Position numbers and translations under genes: made by a program. DNA of 48,854 nucleotides from Bacillota bacterium (lineage in GTDB: Bacteria > Bacillota > Clostridia > Lachnospirales > Lachnospiraceae). This document shows positions 31,790 through 40,857 of this stretch, in pieces (the first letter of the stretch is position 1; each line of letters starts with the position of its first letter). The notes beneath the pieces were generated by a model. The model searched no databases and was not told the DNA's origin. It saw nothing but the letters and a program-made list of their open reading frames with translations. The DNA lies in contig JAEYOY010000049.1 of the NCBI GenBank assembly GCA_023411215.1, positions 1-48,854 on the forward strand, in the 5' to 3' direction.

Positions 31790-32623
31790 CTATAACATAA
31801 TTCCAAGCCTATTTGCATGACCTTTGATGTATTTTGTGGCTTCGATATAATCTATCTCTTCGGTCATATGCTCGAGCATCATACATACCCTGTCGTCGAG
31901 CTTTGACATACATTTTAGATAAGTCTCGTAGTCGAGCTCTCCAAGACCGGGACGGCATTCGTCGAGATGGACCGTAAGTTTTCCGCTCAAAGTTATATCT
32001 TTTGCATGACAACTCAGAATGCAATCACCAAGTTTATCGAACCATTCCTGGATAACCTCGCCGTTGCGGTAATAGAGATGCGGGCTTGCTATGATATTTA
32101 CTGGATCCAAGTGGGCTGCAAAACCCTTGCGATCAATGCATTTCATAAGCCGCAGGTATGAGTCCGCCGTATCGGGATACATCCACGGCATAGGCTCGAG
32201 TGAATAGCAAGTATACTTTGGATTTACCGCGTCGATGATCTTCTGCGTCGTAAGTACGATCTCATCAAACGCCTTTTCCGTCAGGTTATCCTTATGCGGC
32301 CCATCCCACTGTTCGCTGTAAGAGCCCGAGATGTTAACGCAACAATTCGCTCTGACATAATCGGCAAGTTCCAGCTGCCTTATCGCTCTGTCCAGATTTT
32401 CCTTTTTCTTGACAGGATTCTTATCCAACAGGTTGTTCCATACACCGATCTCACAAATGACAAGGTCATGATCCTTCGCAGCTTTTGTGTATCCATCAAT
32501 GACGGATACATCTGCCGTATGGTCGACAGGAAAATAAACTGCTGAATACCCAGCTTCAATCGCAGCCTGAGCCCACTCCTCGGGTGTTGTCCATTTTTTG
32601 AATATAAATCCACCGAAACGCAT
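31790..32623 (-). CDS. Sugar phosphate isomerase/epimerase-like protein
   Basis: 277 residues of the xylose-isomerase-like TIM barrel family. Likely metal ligands lie in CYSLEPMPWM, AAHLDPVNII, LSCHAKDITL and MLEHM (Glu, Asp, His, Glu in order). These proteins isomerise, epimerise or, in keto-glycoside pathways, cleave oxidised sugars by elimination. It is the last gene of the minus-strand operon, 34 bases after the Gfo/Idh/MocA gene, with which it is often paired in sugar catabolism. Cytoplasmic. The exact reaction cannot be read from the sequence. Confidence 0.82.
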   Translation of the reverse strand: MRFGGFIFKKWTTPEEWAQAAIEAGYSAVYFPVDHTADVSVIDGYTKAAKDHDLVICEIGVWNNLLDKNPVKKKENLDRAIRQLELADYVRANCCVNISGSYSEQWDGPHKDNLTEKAFDEIVLTTQKIIDAVNPKYTCYSLEPMPWMYPDTADSYLRLMKCIDRKGFAAHLDPVNIIASPHLYYRNGEVIQEWFDKLGDCILSCHAKDITLSGKLTVHLDECRPGLGELDYETYLKCMSKLDDRVCMMLEHMTEEIDYIEATKYIKGHANRLGIML

Positions 32624-32657
32624 TCGTTAATTCCTCCGATATCATTCATTTTATTCA

Positions 32658-33710
32658 CTATCCCAGGTCGACCTTTTGCCATGTACCACTTTCCGAAGAC
32701 ATTCCCGCAGCCTCAAGGCAGGCAAGCGTATTTCTGCCATCCATCCCGGAGACTGGAGGTTCTGTCCGGCTCACCACTGAGGTAATGAAGGCATCAATAA
32801 TGCCGGAACTCAACTGATTCGTGTTCGTGCTGATTGCGCCAATATGATAACGTGAACTCGTTCCGTCATGAAAATCTACAACGATATCATCAACATTACT
32901 GGTAAATACCTTCATCGTGCCACTCGTTCCGTATATAATCGTGCTGTTATCTTCTACACCGTAATTCGTCCAGCTGACATGCATCAGCCCCGAGATTCCG
33001 CTGCGCATTTTAAAGAGGCATACCGCATTATCATCCAGTTCAATAAGTTTCCCTTCCGGATTACGCTTATCAAGTGTTAAAAGCTCCGATAAGATATATT
33101 CTATCTCTTCGCCCAGCAAATAGCGTACTAGGTCTATTTTGTGCGAACCAAGGTCTCCGAGAGCTCCGAACTTTGCCTTGCTTTTATCAAAGAACCAGGT
33201 TGCGTCCTTATCAACGCTCCAGCTTTCCGGTCCGGCGTGTTTGAAATTGGTCTGTATGTATATAACCTTCCCGATTATGCCTTCCAGTAAAAGCTTTCTT
33301 GCCATTATATGGGTACGTACGAGACGCTGGTTGTGCCCAAGCATCAGGATTTTGCCCGTTTTCTTCTGAGCGTCTATCATTGACTGCGCCTGTTCTACCG
33401 TCGGCGCCATGGGTTTTTCACACAAAACATCCTTACCAGCTGCCAGTGCTTCTATTGTATGCTCTGAATGGAGAAAATTAGGAGTGCATACGCTTACTGC
33501 TTGAACGGCTTCATCCGCGATAAGCTCATCAAATGATGTATAGACTTTTCCGCCGTAAATATCTGTGAGTTCTTCCGCACGTCTTCTATCATAATCATAA
33601 AAGCCCTTTATTTCAGCATTGCTGTTTTTGCTATATTCCGGCGCATGACGGCTACGGGTGATTGCTCCGCAACCGGCAATCGCAACTCCAATTTTTTTTG
33701 TTTGTTCCAT
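32658..33710 (-). CDS. Gfo/Idh/MocA-family oxidoreductase
   Basis: 350 residues. An N-terminal Rossmann domain (GVAIAGCGAITRSRHAPEY), the conserved CEKPMAPT and, in the C-terminal domain, GDLGSHKIDLVRYLLG (catalytic D-x-G-x-H-x-x-D). The family oxidises or reduces sugars and inositols with NAD(P); in catabolic clusters it often makes 3-keto sugars. It sits between a VOC gene and a TIM-barrel isomerase gene in one operon, which favours a keto-sugar step followed by isomerisation or elimination. Confidence 0.9.
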   Translation of the reverse strand: MEQTKKIGVAIAGCGAITRSRHAPEYSKNSNAEIKGFYDYDRRRAEELTDIYGGKVYTSFDELIADEAVQAVSVCTPNFLHSEHTIEALAAGKDVLCEKPMAPTVEQAQSMIDAQKKTGKILMLGHNQRLVRTHIMARKLLLEGIIGKVIYIQTNFKHAGPESWSVDKDATWFFDKSKAKFGALGDLGSHKIDLVRYLLGEEIEYILSELLTLDKRNPEGKLIELDDNAVCLFKMRSGISGLMHVSWTNYGVEDNSTIIYGTSGTMKVFTSNVDDIVVDFHDGTSSRYHIGAISTNTNQLSSGIIDAFITSVVSRTEPPVSGMDGRNTLACLEAAGMSSESGTWQKVDLG

Positions 33711-33756
33711 AGTATTCCTCCGGTTGTTTCAGTATATACCGCAGGTCATAAGAACA

Positions 33757-34215
33757 TTACCTGACGGGCTTGATATTAAGGTTTACTCCAAAATCGTCTT
33801 CCGTATCGACAATTGTCCAACTGCTGCCAGGATAATATCCAACGGTACGTACTTGATAACCTTCCTCTTCCAGCTCGGAGATGATATCATCACGCTTACC
33901 TCCGACTTCAAAACCGATGTGATGCACACCATTTCCATGGGCATCTATAAATTCCTGGAAGGTACTGGGTCCCCCCACAGGCTGATGAAGTTCAAGTGCA
34001 AAGCTTCCCATATCAATATTACAAACCAGAAGATCGGAGCTGATTGCTTCCCCTCTGTATTCATATTTGTATTCCTTACTTCCCTCCAGATGGCCCTTAT
34101 GTATCTCAGGCATAGGAATTCCTAGCAGGTCGGCCCATTTTTTTGCAGCCTTCTCTATATCTTTCACAACAATATTAATCTGAATAAATCCATCTTTGTT
34201 AATTGGTGTTTTCAT
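33757..34215 (-). CDS. VOC (glyoxalase/bleomycin-fold) family protein
   Basis: 152 residues, two beta-alpha-beta-beta-beta units (QINIVVKDIEKAAKKWADLL and GVHHIGFEVGG). The family's four metal ligand positions read Gln (QINIVV), Glu (ALELHQP), His (VHHIGF) and Asn (NLNIKP), so the usual last Glu is missing and the metal site is atypical. VOC proteins include lyases, epimerases and dioxygenases. It is encoded between the permease and the Gfo/Idh/MocA genes. A paralogue at 42010-42471 shares the FxxxHGxGxHHIxFxV core. Confidence 0.85.
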   Translation of the reverse strand: MKTPINKDGFIQINIVVKDIEKAAKKWADLLGIPMPEIHKGHLEGSKEYKYEYRGEAISSDLLVCNIDMGSFALELHQPVGGPSTFQEFIDAHGNGVHHIGFEVGGKRDDIISELEEEGYQVRTVGYYPGSSWTIVDTEDDFGVNLNIKPVR

Positions 34216-34245
34216 AATAAACTCCTTTATGATTTTATGTCTTTC

Positions 34246-35148
34246 TTATCCCTTTACACTACCCATGACCAGACCTGTCGTGAAATATCTCTGCAGGAAA
34301 GGATATACACATAAGATCGGGATCATTGCTAGGAATAGCTGTGCAGCACTCGTTGTTCTTGAATTTACAAGCTTTACATAATTAGCGATTTCCGAGCTTG
34401 TATTCGAGGCGTTTCGAAAGAACGATTCTGCATTGATAATGACTGTCTGAAGATAGCTCTGAAGGGGATATTTATCAACCGTATTCATATAAATCATACC
34501 ATCAAACCAACTATTCCAATGGTTGACAAAAGAAAATAAGGTTACTGTTGCAAGTGTCGGCTTGCACACAGGAAGAATGACCTTCAAAAGCACCTGAATA
34601 TGCCCCGCCCCATCGATGTAAGCGGCCTCTTCCAGTTCCTTCGGGAGACTCCGCATATAATTCATTACGACCAGCATATTGAATACGTTAACCGCTCCCG
34701 GTAGAATAAGAGCCAGGATTGAATTAAGCAGACCCGTGTATTTAACAACCAGATACGTCGGTATTAGTCCGCCATTGAAAAGTATCGTTATAACAAAGAA
34801 CCAGGAAAAATAGTTTCTCAATCGGAACTCACTCACTGTTTTTGAAAGAGGAAAAGCTGTCAGGACCACAAGAATCGTGTTGATGATAACTCCAGGTACT
34901 GTTCGTTCCACGCTGACCAGCAGTGATTTAATGAATTGGTTGTTTTTCAGAATAAACTGATAGGAACGTAGGCTGAAGCCGATCGGCCAAAATGTGACCT
35001 CATTTGCGATAACTGCTTCCTTCGCCGAAAATGAAATTGCTAACAGATTCAAAAACGGAAGTATGCAAATTAAGGCCATTAAGGTAATGATAAAATAATT
35101 TATGACAAGGAATACTTTCCTTGACAATGAAGATTTCATTTTAGTCAT
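34246..35148 (-). CDS. Carbohydrate ABC transporter permease (LplC/CUT1 type)
   Basis: 300 residues with six membrane helices and the ATPase-contact EAA loop EEAAYIDGAGHIQVLLKVIL near residue 195. The long C-terminus and SARTTSAAQL-like segment match the LplC/YtcP branch of CUT1 permeases, which import oligosaccharides or uronides. It forms the membrane channel with the permease encoded 38 bases upstream. No ATPase gene is in the window; many Firmicutes use one shared MsmX-like ATPase encoded elsewhere. Confidence 0.92.
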   Translation of the reverse strand: MTKMKSSLSRKVFLVINYFIITLMALICILPFLNLLAISFSAKEAVIANEVTFWPIGFSLRSYQFILKNNQFIKSLLVSVERTVPGVIINTILVVLTAFPLSKTVSEFRLRNYFSWFFVITILFNGGLIPTYLVVKYTGLLNSILALILPGAVNVFNMLVVMNYMRSLPKELEEAAYIDGAGHIQVLLKVILPVCKPTLATVTLFSFVNHWNSWFDGMIYMNTVDKYPLQSYLQTVIINAESFFRNASNTSSEIANYVKLVNSRTTSAAQLFLAMIPILCVYPFLQRYFTTGLVMGSVKG

Positions 35149-35186
35149 GAATGACCACCTTTCCTTTTCTGATAAACAAAGGTAAA

Positions 35187-36137
35187 TCAGAAAATCTTAT
35201 AGCCTGCAAACTTACCTGCCAAGCTATAGGAAGTTACGACAAATAAAAGAGAAACGCCAGATTTAAATAAGTTTGCTGCCGTAGAAAGCGCATACTGAGC
35301 GTTTTCAATACCGAGTCGGAAAACAAATGTGTCAAGGATATCTCCTGTAGAATAAACGGAAGCGCTGTACATATTATATATCTGGTCAAATCCTCCATTT
35401 AAAATGTTACCCATACTGAGTACCGACATGAGGATGATTGTGCTCAGGATTCCGGGGAGCGTCACATGGATTGTCTGCTTCATTCTGCCCGCGCCGTCTA
35501 TCTGTGCCGCCTCATAAAGATTTTGGTCTATTCCGGTAAGAGCAGCAAGGTAAATGATCGATCCGAAGCCAAAGCCCTTCCATATGTCTGTAATGATCAT
35601 CGTTATAGGAAACCAGGTTGTGCTACCAAGAAAGAAAATTGGTTCAGCACCAAAGGCTCCAAGAAGTTTATTTACGATACCGCTGCTCGGAGACAGGATA
35701 TCAGTAAAAATACTTGAAAGAATAACCCAGGAAAGGAAATGAGGGAGATATACCAGTGTCTGATATACTCTTTTCAGTCTGTCTTTCGAAACCTCATTGA
35801 GCAGCAGTGCGAACAGAACAGGTACGATGATACCACCGATCATTTTTCCCAAAGCAATTAAGACTGTATTTCTGATAATTGGCCATATATTCGGCATTGT
35901 GAACAAATTTCTAAAATTCTCAAATCCGATCCATTTTGATCCGAAAAGACCCTTTGCCATATTAAATTTTTGGAATGCAATAACAGTACCGACCATGGAA
36001 CCATAGCTGTAGATCAGTACCAGGATAACCGCCGGAAGCAGCATAACTACAAGTGGCAATTGCCTCCTGATTTTACTAGGCGTTTTCTTCCTTTTCTCTA
36101 ATTTCCCATCATTTTTTAAAATATTAACATTATCCAT
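35187..36137 (-). CDS. Carbohydrate ABC transporter permease (LplB/CUT1 type)
   Basis: 316 residues from ATG 36137 (GGTG upstream; ATG 36152 is the longer alternative). A basic cytoplasmic N-terminus (KLEKRKKTPSKIRRQ) precedes six membrane helices. The EAA loop is YEAAQIDGAGRMKQTIHVTL. LplB/UgpA-type partner of the LplC-type permease. The gene follows the solute-binding protein gene by 160 bases that contain a strong hairpin. Confidence 0.92.
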   Translation of the reverse strand: MDNVNILKNDGKLEKRKKTPSKIRRQLPLVVMLLPAVILVLIYSYGSMVGTVIAFQKFNMAKGLFGSKWIGFENFRNLFTMPNIWPIIRNTVLIALGKMIGGIIVPVLFALLLNEVSKDRLKRVYQTLVYLPHFLSWVILSSIFTDILSPSSGIVNKLLGAFGAEPIFFLGSTTWFPITMIITDIWKGFGFGSIIYLAALTGIDQNLYEAAQIDGAGRMKQTIHVTLPGILSTIILMSVLSMGNILNGGFDQIYNMYSASVYSTGDILDTFVFRLGIENAQYALSTAANLFKSGVSLLFVVTSYSLAGKFAGYKIF

Positions 36138-36238
36138 TAATTCACCACCCATCTTCTATTCTTGGTGTAGTTTACAGAGGAGGTAAGCCACCTCCGGTTG
36201 CTGCGCTGATGGTTACTAAAAGTATAATAAGCTTTCAT

Positions 36239-36271
36239 TATCCGAAGCGGGAATATATCCCGCTTCGGATA
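36239..36271 (-). terminator. 14-bp perfect hairpin between binding-protein and permease genes
   Basis: TATCCGAAGCGGGA (36239-36252) pairs exactly with 36258-36271 around a 5-base loop. No U-run follows on the minus strand. Its position just past the solute-binding protein gene suits an mRNA-stabilising or partial-termination element that keeps the binding protein more abundant than the permeases. Confidence 0.7.
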
Positions 36272-36298
36272 TCAGCTTTATTAATATGTATCACTTGA

Positions 36299-38002
36299 TT
36301 AGTTTTGAGGATAAAGCTTTTCCATTTCGTCAAGAGTTTCCTGTCCGCCTGCATTGAGCCATTCCTGAACAAATGTATCGAAATAGTCAAGGTCCTTCTC
36401 ACCTGTGATAATGGCTGTGTATGCCGACTTCACAAGATCGCCGAGAACCGATGCGTTCTGGATCCAGATATCAGGTTCTTTGGAAGCCATAATATTTGTT
36501 ACAATCTGACCGTTTTTCTGATAATCAAGGTCAATTTTCATCGAACCTTCCGAGAACATCTGGCCCCATGTTCCGTATGCGTTGGCATCATCTGCAAGAG
36601 AGCCGTCTTCAAAGCCTTTTACATAGTTATAATACTGGAGAGCCGTGCCCTTTAAATTGTCAGAGGAACCGGCAGCGAAAGCCTCAAGAAGCTGAGGTGC
36701 AAAATTTTCTGTAGGAATGCCGATGTAGATCGGAGAAAGTCTGTACTGCTCGTCAGCCCAGTAAGTTTTAAAGTCATCCTCTGAGCCGCTGATTGCGGTT
36801 TTTTCATAGAGATTGAGAATCTTCATAATAGCTTCTGGATTTTTACATTTCGAACTAATAACGAAGTATTCACCAACCTGATTACTCTGAACACCTTGCT
36901 TCACTTCGTATCCATCTGCGGTCGGAATTGGATAGGGTCGTGTAATAACACCTTTATCCTCATAGACGATGTTAAACGGATGCCATGTTCCCCAGTTCAT
37001 ATGATACGTCATACCAATGGTACCTTGAGCCCAATCTGTTTCAAGCTTTGATGTATTCTTAACCATAAACTCAGGATCGATTAGTCCCTCACTAAACATA
37101 TTACGTACAACTTCTAAAGCCTTCTTCGCTTCAGGCTGGATATAGGAGAAGGTAATCTTGCCTTCGTCATTACGATAGAAAATACCTCTGTCGCCATAAC
37201 ATGGTACGCCGAAGGCTTCAAGAATACCCATAATGGTACCATAGTTACTCTGAACAACATTGTCTGCAAGACAGAGGCCATAGGTATCTCCATCTATTCC
37301 ATTGCCATCCGGGTCTCCATTTTTGAATGCTCGTGCAAGTTCTACCATCTCATCAATCGTAGTCGGAGCTGACATACCCACGTTCTTAAGCCAATCCTCA
37401 CGTATCCAGAGATTCGTGCACTGATGGAAGTTGTTACTCATATACGGTAATGCATAAAGCTTTCCGTCAACCGTAACCCCTTCAAAGGCATCCGCATAAT
37501 CGATTGCGTACTGTTTTACAGCATCGGATGCGTATTTATCAAAAACCTCTGAAATATCCATTACATAACCTGCTTCGATTGCCTGCTTCAGCCAATTTCT
37601 GTCGTCAAATTTCAGAACATCAGGCAGATCGCCGGAAGCAAGAAGAACATTCATCTTGTTTCGGTATGCATCTGTTGTGATGTCTGCAGAGAAAGCAACC
37701 TCCACATCGATATTAAATGTATCCTTAATGAGTCTGGTCCATTCATTATCTTCATAGGTGTCTCCATTACGGAACTCCTGAACAGCCGATGCCTGTATCG
37801 CCGATGTGATCGTGACAGGTTCGTCATAGGCCCCCCACTGCGGATCTGCTTCTGCTGTACCGGTATCCGATGATGCACTTGGGATCTGCGTTACAGATGA
37901 ATTGCTGCTTGTGTCGCTCGAGCTACCTGCGCAAGCTACCAAACTTACGAGCATAGTAATCGATAAAACCACGGTAAAGATTTTTTTGCAAGCTTTCTTC
38001 AT
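36299..38002 (-). CDS. Extracellular solute-binding lipoprotein (LplA type)
   Basis: 567 residues from ATG 38002, after GGAGG. Signal peptide and lipobox LVAC (Cys 24), then a Ser-rich tether and a family 1 type solute-binding fold with WTRLIKDTFNIDVEVAF, LALPYMSN-like and WAQGTIGMTYHMNWG segments. The large size (over 500 residues) is typical of LplA/YtcQ-type binding proteins that capture oligosaccharides outside the cell and hand them to LplB/LplC permeases, which are encoded next. The substrate is unknown. Confidence 0.92.
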   Translation of the reverse strand: MKKACKKIFTVVLSITMLVSLVACAGSSSDTSSNSSVTQIPSASSDTGTAEADPQWGAYDEPVTITSAIQASAVQEFRNGDTYEDNEWTRLIKDTFNIDVEVAFSADITTDAYRNKMNVLLASGDLPDVLKFDDRNWLKQAIEAGYVMDISEVFDKYASDAVKQYAIDYADAFEGVTVDGKLYALPYMSNNFHQCTNLWIREDWLKNVGMSAPTTIDEMVELARAFKNGDPDGNGIDGDTYGLCLADNVVQSNYGTIMGILEAFGVPCYGDRGIFYRNDEGKITFSYIQPEAKKALEVVRNMFSEGLIDPEFMVKNTSKLETDWAQGTIGMTYHMNWGTWHPFNIVYEDKGVITRPYPIPTADGYEVKQGVQSNQVGEYFVISSKCKNPEAIMKILNLYEKTAISGSEDDFKTYWADEQYRLSPIYIGIPTENFAPQLLEAFAAGSSDNLKGTALQYYNYVKGFEDGSLADDANAYGTWGQMFSEGSMKIDLDYQKNGQIVTNIMASKEPDIWIQNASVLGDLVKSAYTAIITGEKDLDYFDTFVQEWLNAGGQETLDEMEKLYPQN

Positions 38003-38085
38003 AATCTTATCCTCCATACATATTAGTTTATAGCGGATTTCCCGCTGAATTAACGGCTATTCCCTGGCCGCTACTTCCATTGCTT

Positions 38086-38973
38086 TTATTTCTCTCGTAT
38101 ACGATAACTAACAAATGCAAATTTCTTACTGTCAGGTGACCATGAATTCACATTGATTGTCCCCTGCCCCCCAAAAAGCTTCACAATCGTCTTGACCTCT
38201 CCACCTTGTGCAAACATCAGACGAAGCTCGACATTTTTGTGAGGAAGATGTTCATTCGGCTTAAGATCCCCTTTCTTATAAGCGATCATGACAACCATCT
38301 TACCGTCCGGAGAAATATGCGGAAACCATGTATTCCATTCTTCGTCAAAGGTCATCTGGGTCTGCTCCGAGCCATCACTCTTCATTCGCCACGCCTGCAT
38401 GAGACCTGTACGAACCGAGTTGAACCAGATCTCATTTCCGGTTGGATCGTACTCAGGTCCATCGTTCAGATCTTCCGCATTGGTAAGGCGTCTTTCTTCT
38501 CCGCCGTCTACGGGAATTGTGTAAATATCATACTCACCGTTTCTTTCCGCACAATAAGCAAGCATTTTGCCATCCGGCGACCATCCATGCAGGTAACTCG
38601 GAGCAAGTGGAGTGATGAGTCTTGGTATTCCACCGGTAAGTGGCAGAACATAAATCCTTGACTTACCGTCTTCCTTCGTGCCGTGGCTGACAGCAATTCT
38701 ATCACCATCAGGCGAAAGTACATGGTCGTTATTACAGTTTGTTACAAAGTCACTGAAGATTTCCTCAATTTCTTTCGTTTCTAAATCAAACTTATAGATC
38801 TTACCATTACTGTTATATGTAAGATATTTTCCGTCCTTCGACCAGTTCGGTGCTTCTATGAGATGGTCAAACTCGTAAATTATCTCTCTGGTACCTTTCT
38901 CAACATCATAGACCTCTAGAATTGATTCATCATCATCACGGTACCATACATTAGATTTGTCACTCAGCTGCAT
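38086..38973 (-). CDS. TolB-like beta-propeller protein
   Basis: 295 residues without signal peptide, so cytoplasmic. At least five PD40/TolB-type repeats are visible through their WSxDGK cores: NWSKDGKYLTYN, LSPDGDRIAVS, WSPDGKMLAYC, YDPTGNEIWFN, ISPDGKMVVMIA and WSPDSKKFAFV, giving about six blades. His residues precede several blades at equivalent positions (NNDHVLSP, YLHGWSP, WFPHISP, HLPHKNVELR), which could line one metal site in the central channel, as in propeller polysaccharide lyases (PL22). It is the first gene of the sugar operon, 83 bases before the binding-protein gene. An enzymatic role on the imported sugar is inference. Confidence 0.8.
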   Translation of the reverse strand: MQLSDKSNVWYRDDDESILEVYDVEKGTREIIYEFDHLIEAPNWSKDGKYLTYNSNGKIYKFDLETKEIEEIFSDFVTNCNNDHVLSPDGDRIAVSHGTKEDGKSRIYVLPLTGGIPRLITPLAPSYLHGWSPDGKMLAYCAERNGEYDIYTIPVDGGEERRLTNAEDLNDGPEYDPTGNEIWFNSVRTGLMQAWRMKSDGSEQTQMTFDEEWNTWFPHISPDGKMVVMIAYKKGDLKPNEHLPHKNVELRLMFAQGGEVKTIVKLFGGQGTINVNSWSPDSKKFAFVSYRIREK

Positions 38974-39051
38974 CTAATCACCTCGTAATTTACATAATAA
39001 GCGCTAACACATATTTACGTTGACATGATATAACTCCCGTTCCTCAAATAA

Positions 39052-39080
39052 ACAATATCACAATAAACACGTGTTTGCAA
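39052..39080 (-). promoter_or_regulatory. Promoter of the sugar operon with operator in the spacer
   Basis: Minus-strand TTGCAA (39080-39075), 17 bases, TATTGT (39057-39052). The palindrome AAACACGTGTTT (39065-39076) fills the spacer and touches the -35 box, so a bound LacI repressor would block polymerase. The operon begins about 80 bases downstream. Confidence 0.75.
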
Positions 39081-39180
39081 GAATGTATTTTATTTTTGAT
39101 ATTTTTTATACAATTTTTATATTTCCTTTGCGCATTTTCACCAATTATGATTATATTCGTAAAATTTTCATTATTTTTTA

Positions 39181-39230
39181 TTGACATAAAAGTTCCAAAA
39201 ATGCTAGTATATCATGTAGAACACGTGTTT
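39181..39230 (+). promoter_or_regulatory. Promoter and operator of the first LacI gene
   Basis: Perfect TTGACA (39181-39186), 18 bases, TAGTAT (39205-39210), then GAACACGTGTTT at 39219-39230, right at the expected start of transcription. This suits negative autoregulation. The leader to the gene is about 215 bases, without an obvious riboswitch. A cre-like GAAAACGTTTTT at about 39383-39394 is noted but weak. Confidence 0.75.
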
Positions 39231-39434
39231 TTATACCTTTATATTCAGACACTCCAATGTGTTCTATAGAAAGCAAGTCAAATTGAGTTTATATAAAGGG
39301 TTCTCGTATTACAATTACCGTTTTGTGGAATATACTTCCTTTTTAGTTTACTATTGAACTTTATTATAATAATATAAGCTTCCGAAAACGTTTTTATAGG
39401 TTCCCGAATCAAAGAAATGAAAGGAAATTGCAGG

Positions 39435-40481
39435 ATGAAGAAGATCACAAGCAATGATATAGCAAAACTTGCTGGGGTATCGCGAAGCACCGTTAGCCGT
39501 GTTATTAACGGTTATTCCAATGTACCTCCCGAGACCCGTAAAGCGGTAATGAAAGTTATAAAGGAGAATCATTATTATCCGCAGCTTTCAGGACAGTTAT
39601 TATCCGGAAAGCAGACTAAGACAATCGGGTTCTTCTGGGCAGCCAATGAAACGATATCAGTAAGCCCCCTTTCAAGCAGTTATTTCGTTAATATAATTGA
39701 GGCCGCAGCTTCTCGTGGATATCTGGTACTCACATGTATCATGAATAACTTTTCAGACAAGGAAAATGCAAACTACGTTCGCAAAATATTTATGGAAGGC
39801 CGTATCGATGCCGGCATTTTTGTCGGTGCAGACAATAACAATCCTCTCATTGAAGAGCTTGTCGGGCTCGGTAAAATAGTCGGATTGTTTGATTATTATC
39901 GGGAAGGCGAGAATGTTCCAAATCGTATCACGGTCAACTTTGAGCGATCTTCAGGCGAAAGGGCAATTGATTACCTCTATCAATTAGGTCATAGAAAAAT
40001 CGGAATTATTGATGGAAACATGAGAAGAATTAGTTCAGCACAGCGCCATGAGAGCTATCTGCGTGGCATGATAAAATACAATCTTACCTTGGAGAATAAG
40101 TGGCTCTGCTATGGTGGAATTACCGAAGCGAGCGGATATGAATCCGCGAAAACTCTCCTGGAAAACAGCCATGGTGATTACCCCACTGCAATTTGTGCAA
40201 CAAATGATGCAGTTGCTTTCGGAGTTTACAAAGCGTGCAGCGAAATGGGTCTTAGAATTCCGGAAGATATTTCGATCGTTGGAAACGACGGTGATATTAG
40301 CGGCGAGCATAGCGCCCCTCCGCTTACAACGGTTTCCTTTGATTTTAAAATGATGTTCGATTCCCTCGTCTCGCGTGTGATAGATACCATAAATAAAGTG
40401 GAGGACATCGAAACTGATGTTTTTATTCCTGGTACCTTCATTGAACGTGAGTCCTGCAGACGAATTGGCACAGACTTATAG
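39435..40481 (+). CDS. LacI-family regulator 1 of the sugar island
   Basis: 348 residues from ATG 39435 (AAAGGA upstream; ATG 39417 precedes the site). Helix-turn-helix ITSNDIAKLAGVSRSTVSRVINGYSNVPPETR at 4-35 is shown in part by AKLAGVSRSTVSRVI; the rest is the periplasmic-binding-like sensor with the usual closing FIERES segment. It is divergent from the sugar operon and its promoter carries the same AACACGTGTT palindrome, so it is the probable repressor of both. It is paralogous to the protein at 40858-41916, about three quarters identical by eye including the recognition helix. Confidence 0.92.
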   Translation: MKKITSNDIAKLAGVSRSTVSRVINGYSNVPPETRKAVMKVIKENHYYPQLSGQLLSGKQTKTIGFFWAANETISVSPLSSSYFVNIIEAAASRGYLVLTCIMNNFSDKENANYVRKIFMEGRIDAGIFVGADNNNPLIEELVGLGKIVGLFDYYREGENVPNRITVNFERSSGERAIDYLYQLGHRKIGIIDGNMRRISSAQRHESYLRGMIKYNLTLENKWLCYGGITEASGYESAKTLLENSHGDYPTAICATNDAVAFGVYKACSEMGLRIPEDISIVGNDGDISGEHSAPPLTTVSFDFKMMFDSLVSRVIDTINKVEDIETDVFIPGTFIERESCRRIGTDL

Positions 40482-40493
40482 TTTCTTTTAGAA

Positions 40494-40518
40494 CAAAGTG
40501 TCAGCTTGCTGACACTTT
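40494..40518 (+). terminator. Hairpin after LacI 1
   Basis: AAAGTGTCAGC (40495-40505) pairs exactly with GCTGACACTTT (40508-40518). No U-run follows; the next hairpin supplies one. Confidence 0.5.
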
Positions 40519-40583
40519 CGCGTCCGAGCGGATTGCACAGCAATGAACTTCCATGCGTTTGTCCGCAGAGGTGTGTCATCCCG

Positions 40584-40618
40584 AAGTGAACTTCGTTCAC
40601 TTGCACGGAGTGCTTTTT
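40584..40618 (+). terminator. Terminator between the two LacI genes
   Basis: AAGTGAAC/GTTCACTT (40584-40602) is followed directly by GCAC-GGA-GTGC and TTTTT (40614-40618). It makes the second LacI unit a separate transcript. Confidence 0.65.
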
Positions 40619-40649
40619 ATTCATTTATGAAATAAATTCTCTTTAGCTG

Positions 40650-40697
40650 TTGACACTTCATCTCTAAGATGTTATTATCAACTTGCTAACACGTGTT
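40650..40697 (+). promoter_or_regulatory. Promoter and operator of the second LacI unit
   Basis: Perfect TTGACA (40650-40655), 17 bases, TATTAT (40673-40678), then AACACGTGTT at 40688-40697 at the expected start site. Same design as the promoter at 39181. It drives LacI 2 and probably the VOC and SDR genes after it. Confidence 0.78.
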
Positions 40698-40857
40698 TAT
40701 TGTAATGACCTATAACTTTTTTACATTATTTCATTTAATCCCACCCGATTTTTAAGCTTTATATTTACATTCTACTCTCACTTGTAATAGAATCAGAATG
40801 GACCTGTGCAGAGCGCTTTTTACTCCTGCCGGAATTACATTTGAAAGGATATGTAAA

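Noticed and set aside
38990..39020. Possible fourth LacI operator (CTAACACATATTTACG)
   Set aside because: Only one half-site matches AACAC; the dyad is broken.
39383..39394. Possible CcpA cre site (GAAAACGTTTTT)
   Set aside because: The central CG palindrome fits, but the flanking TG and CA of the cre consensus are missing. Kept only as a note.
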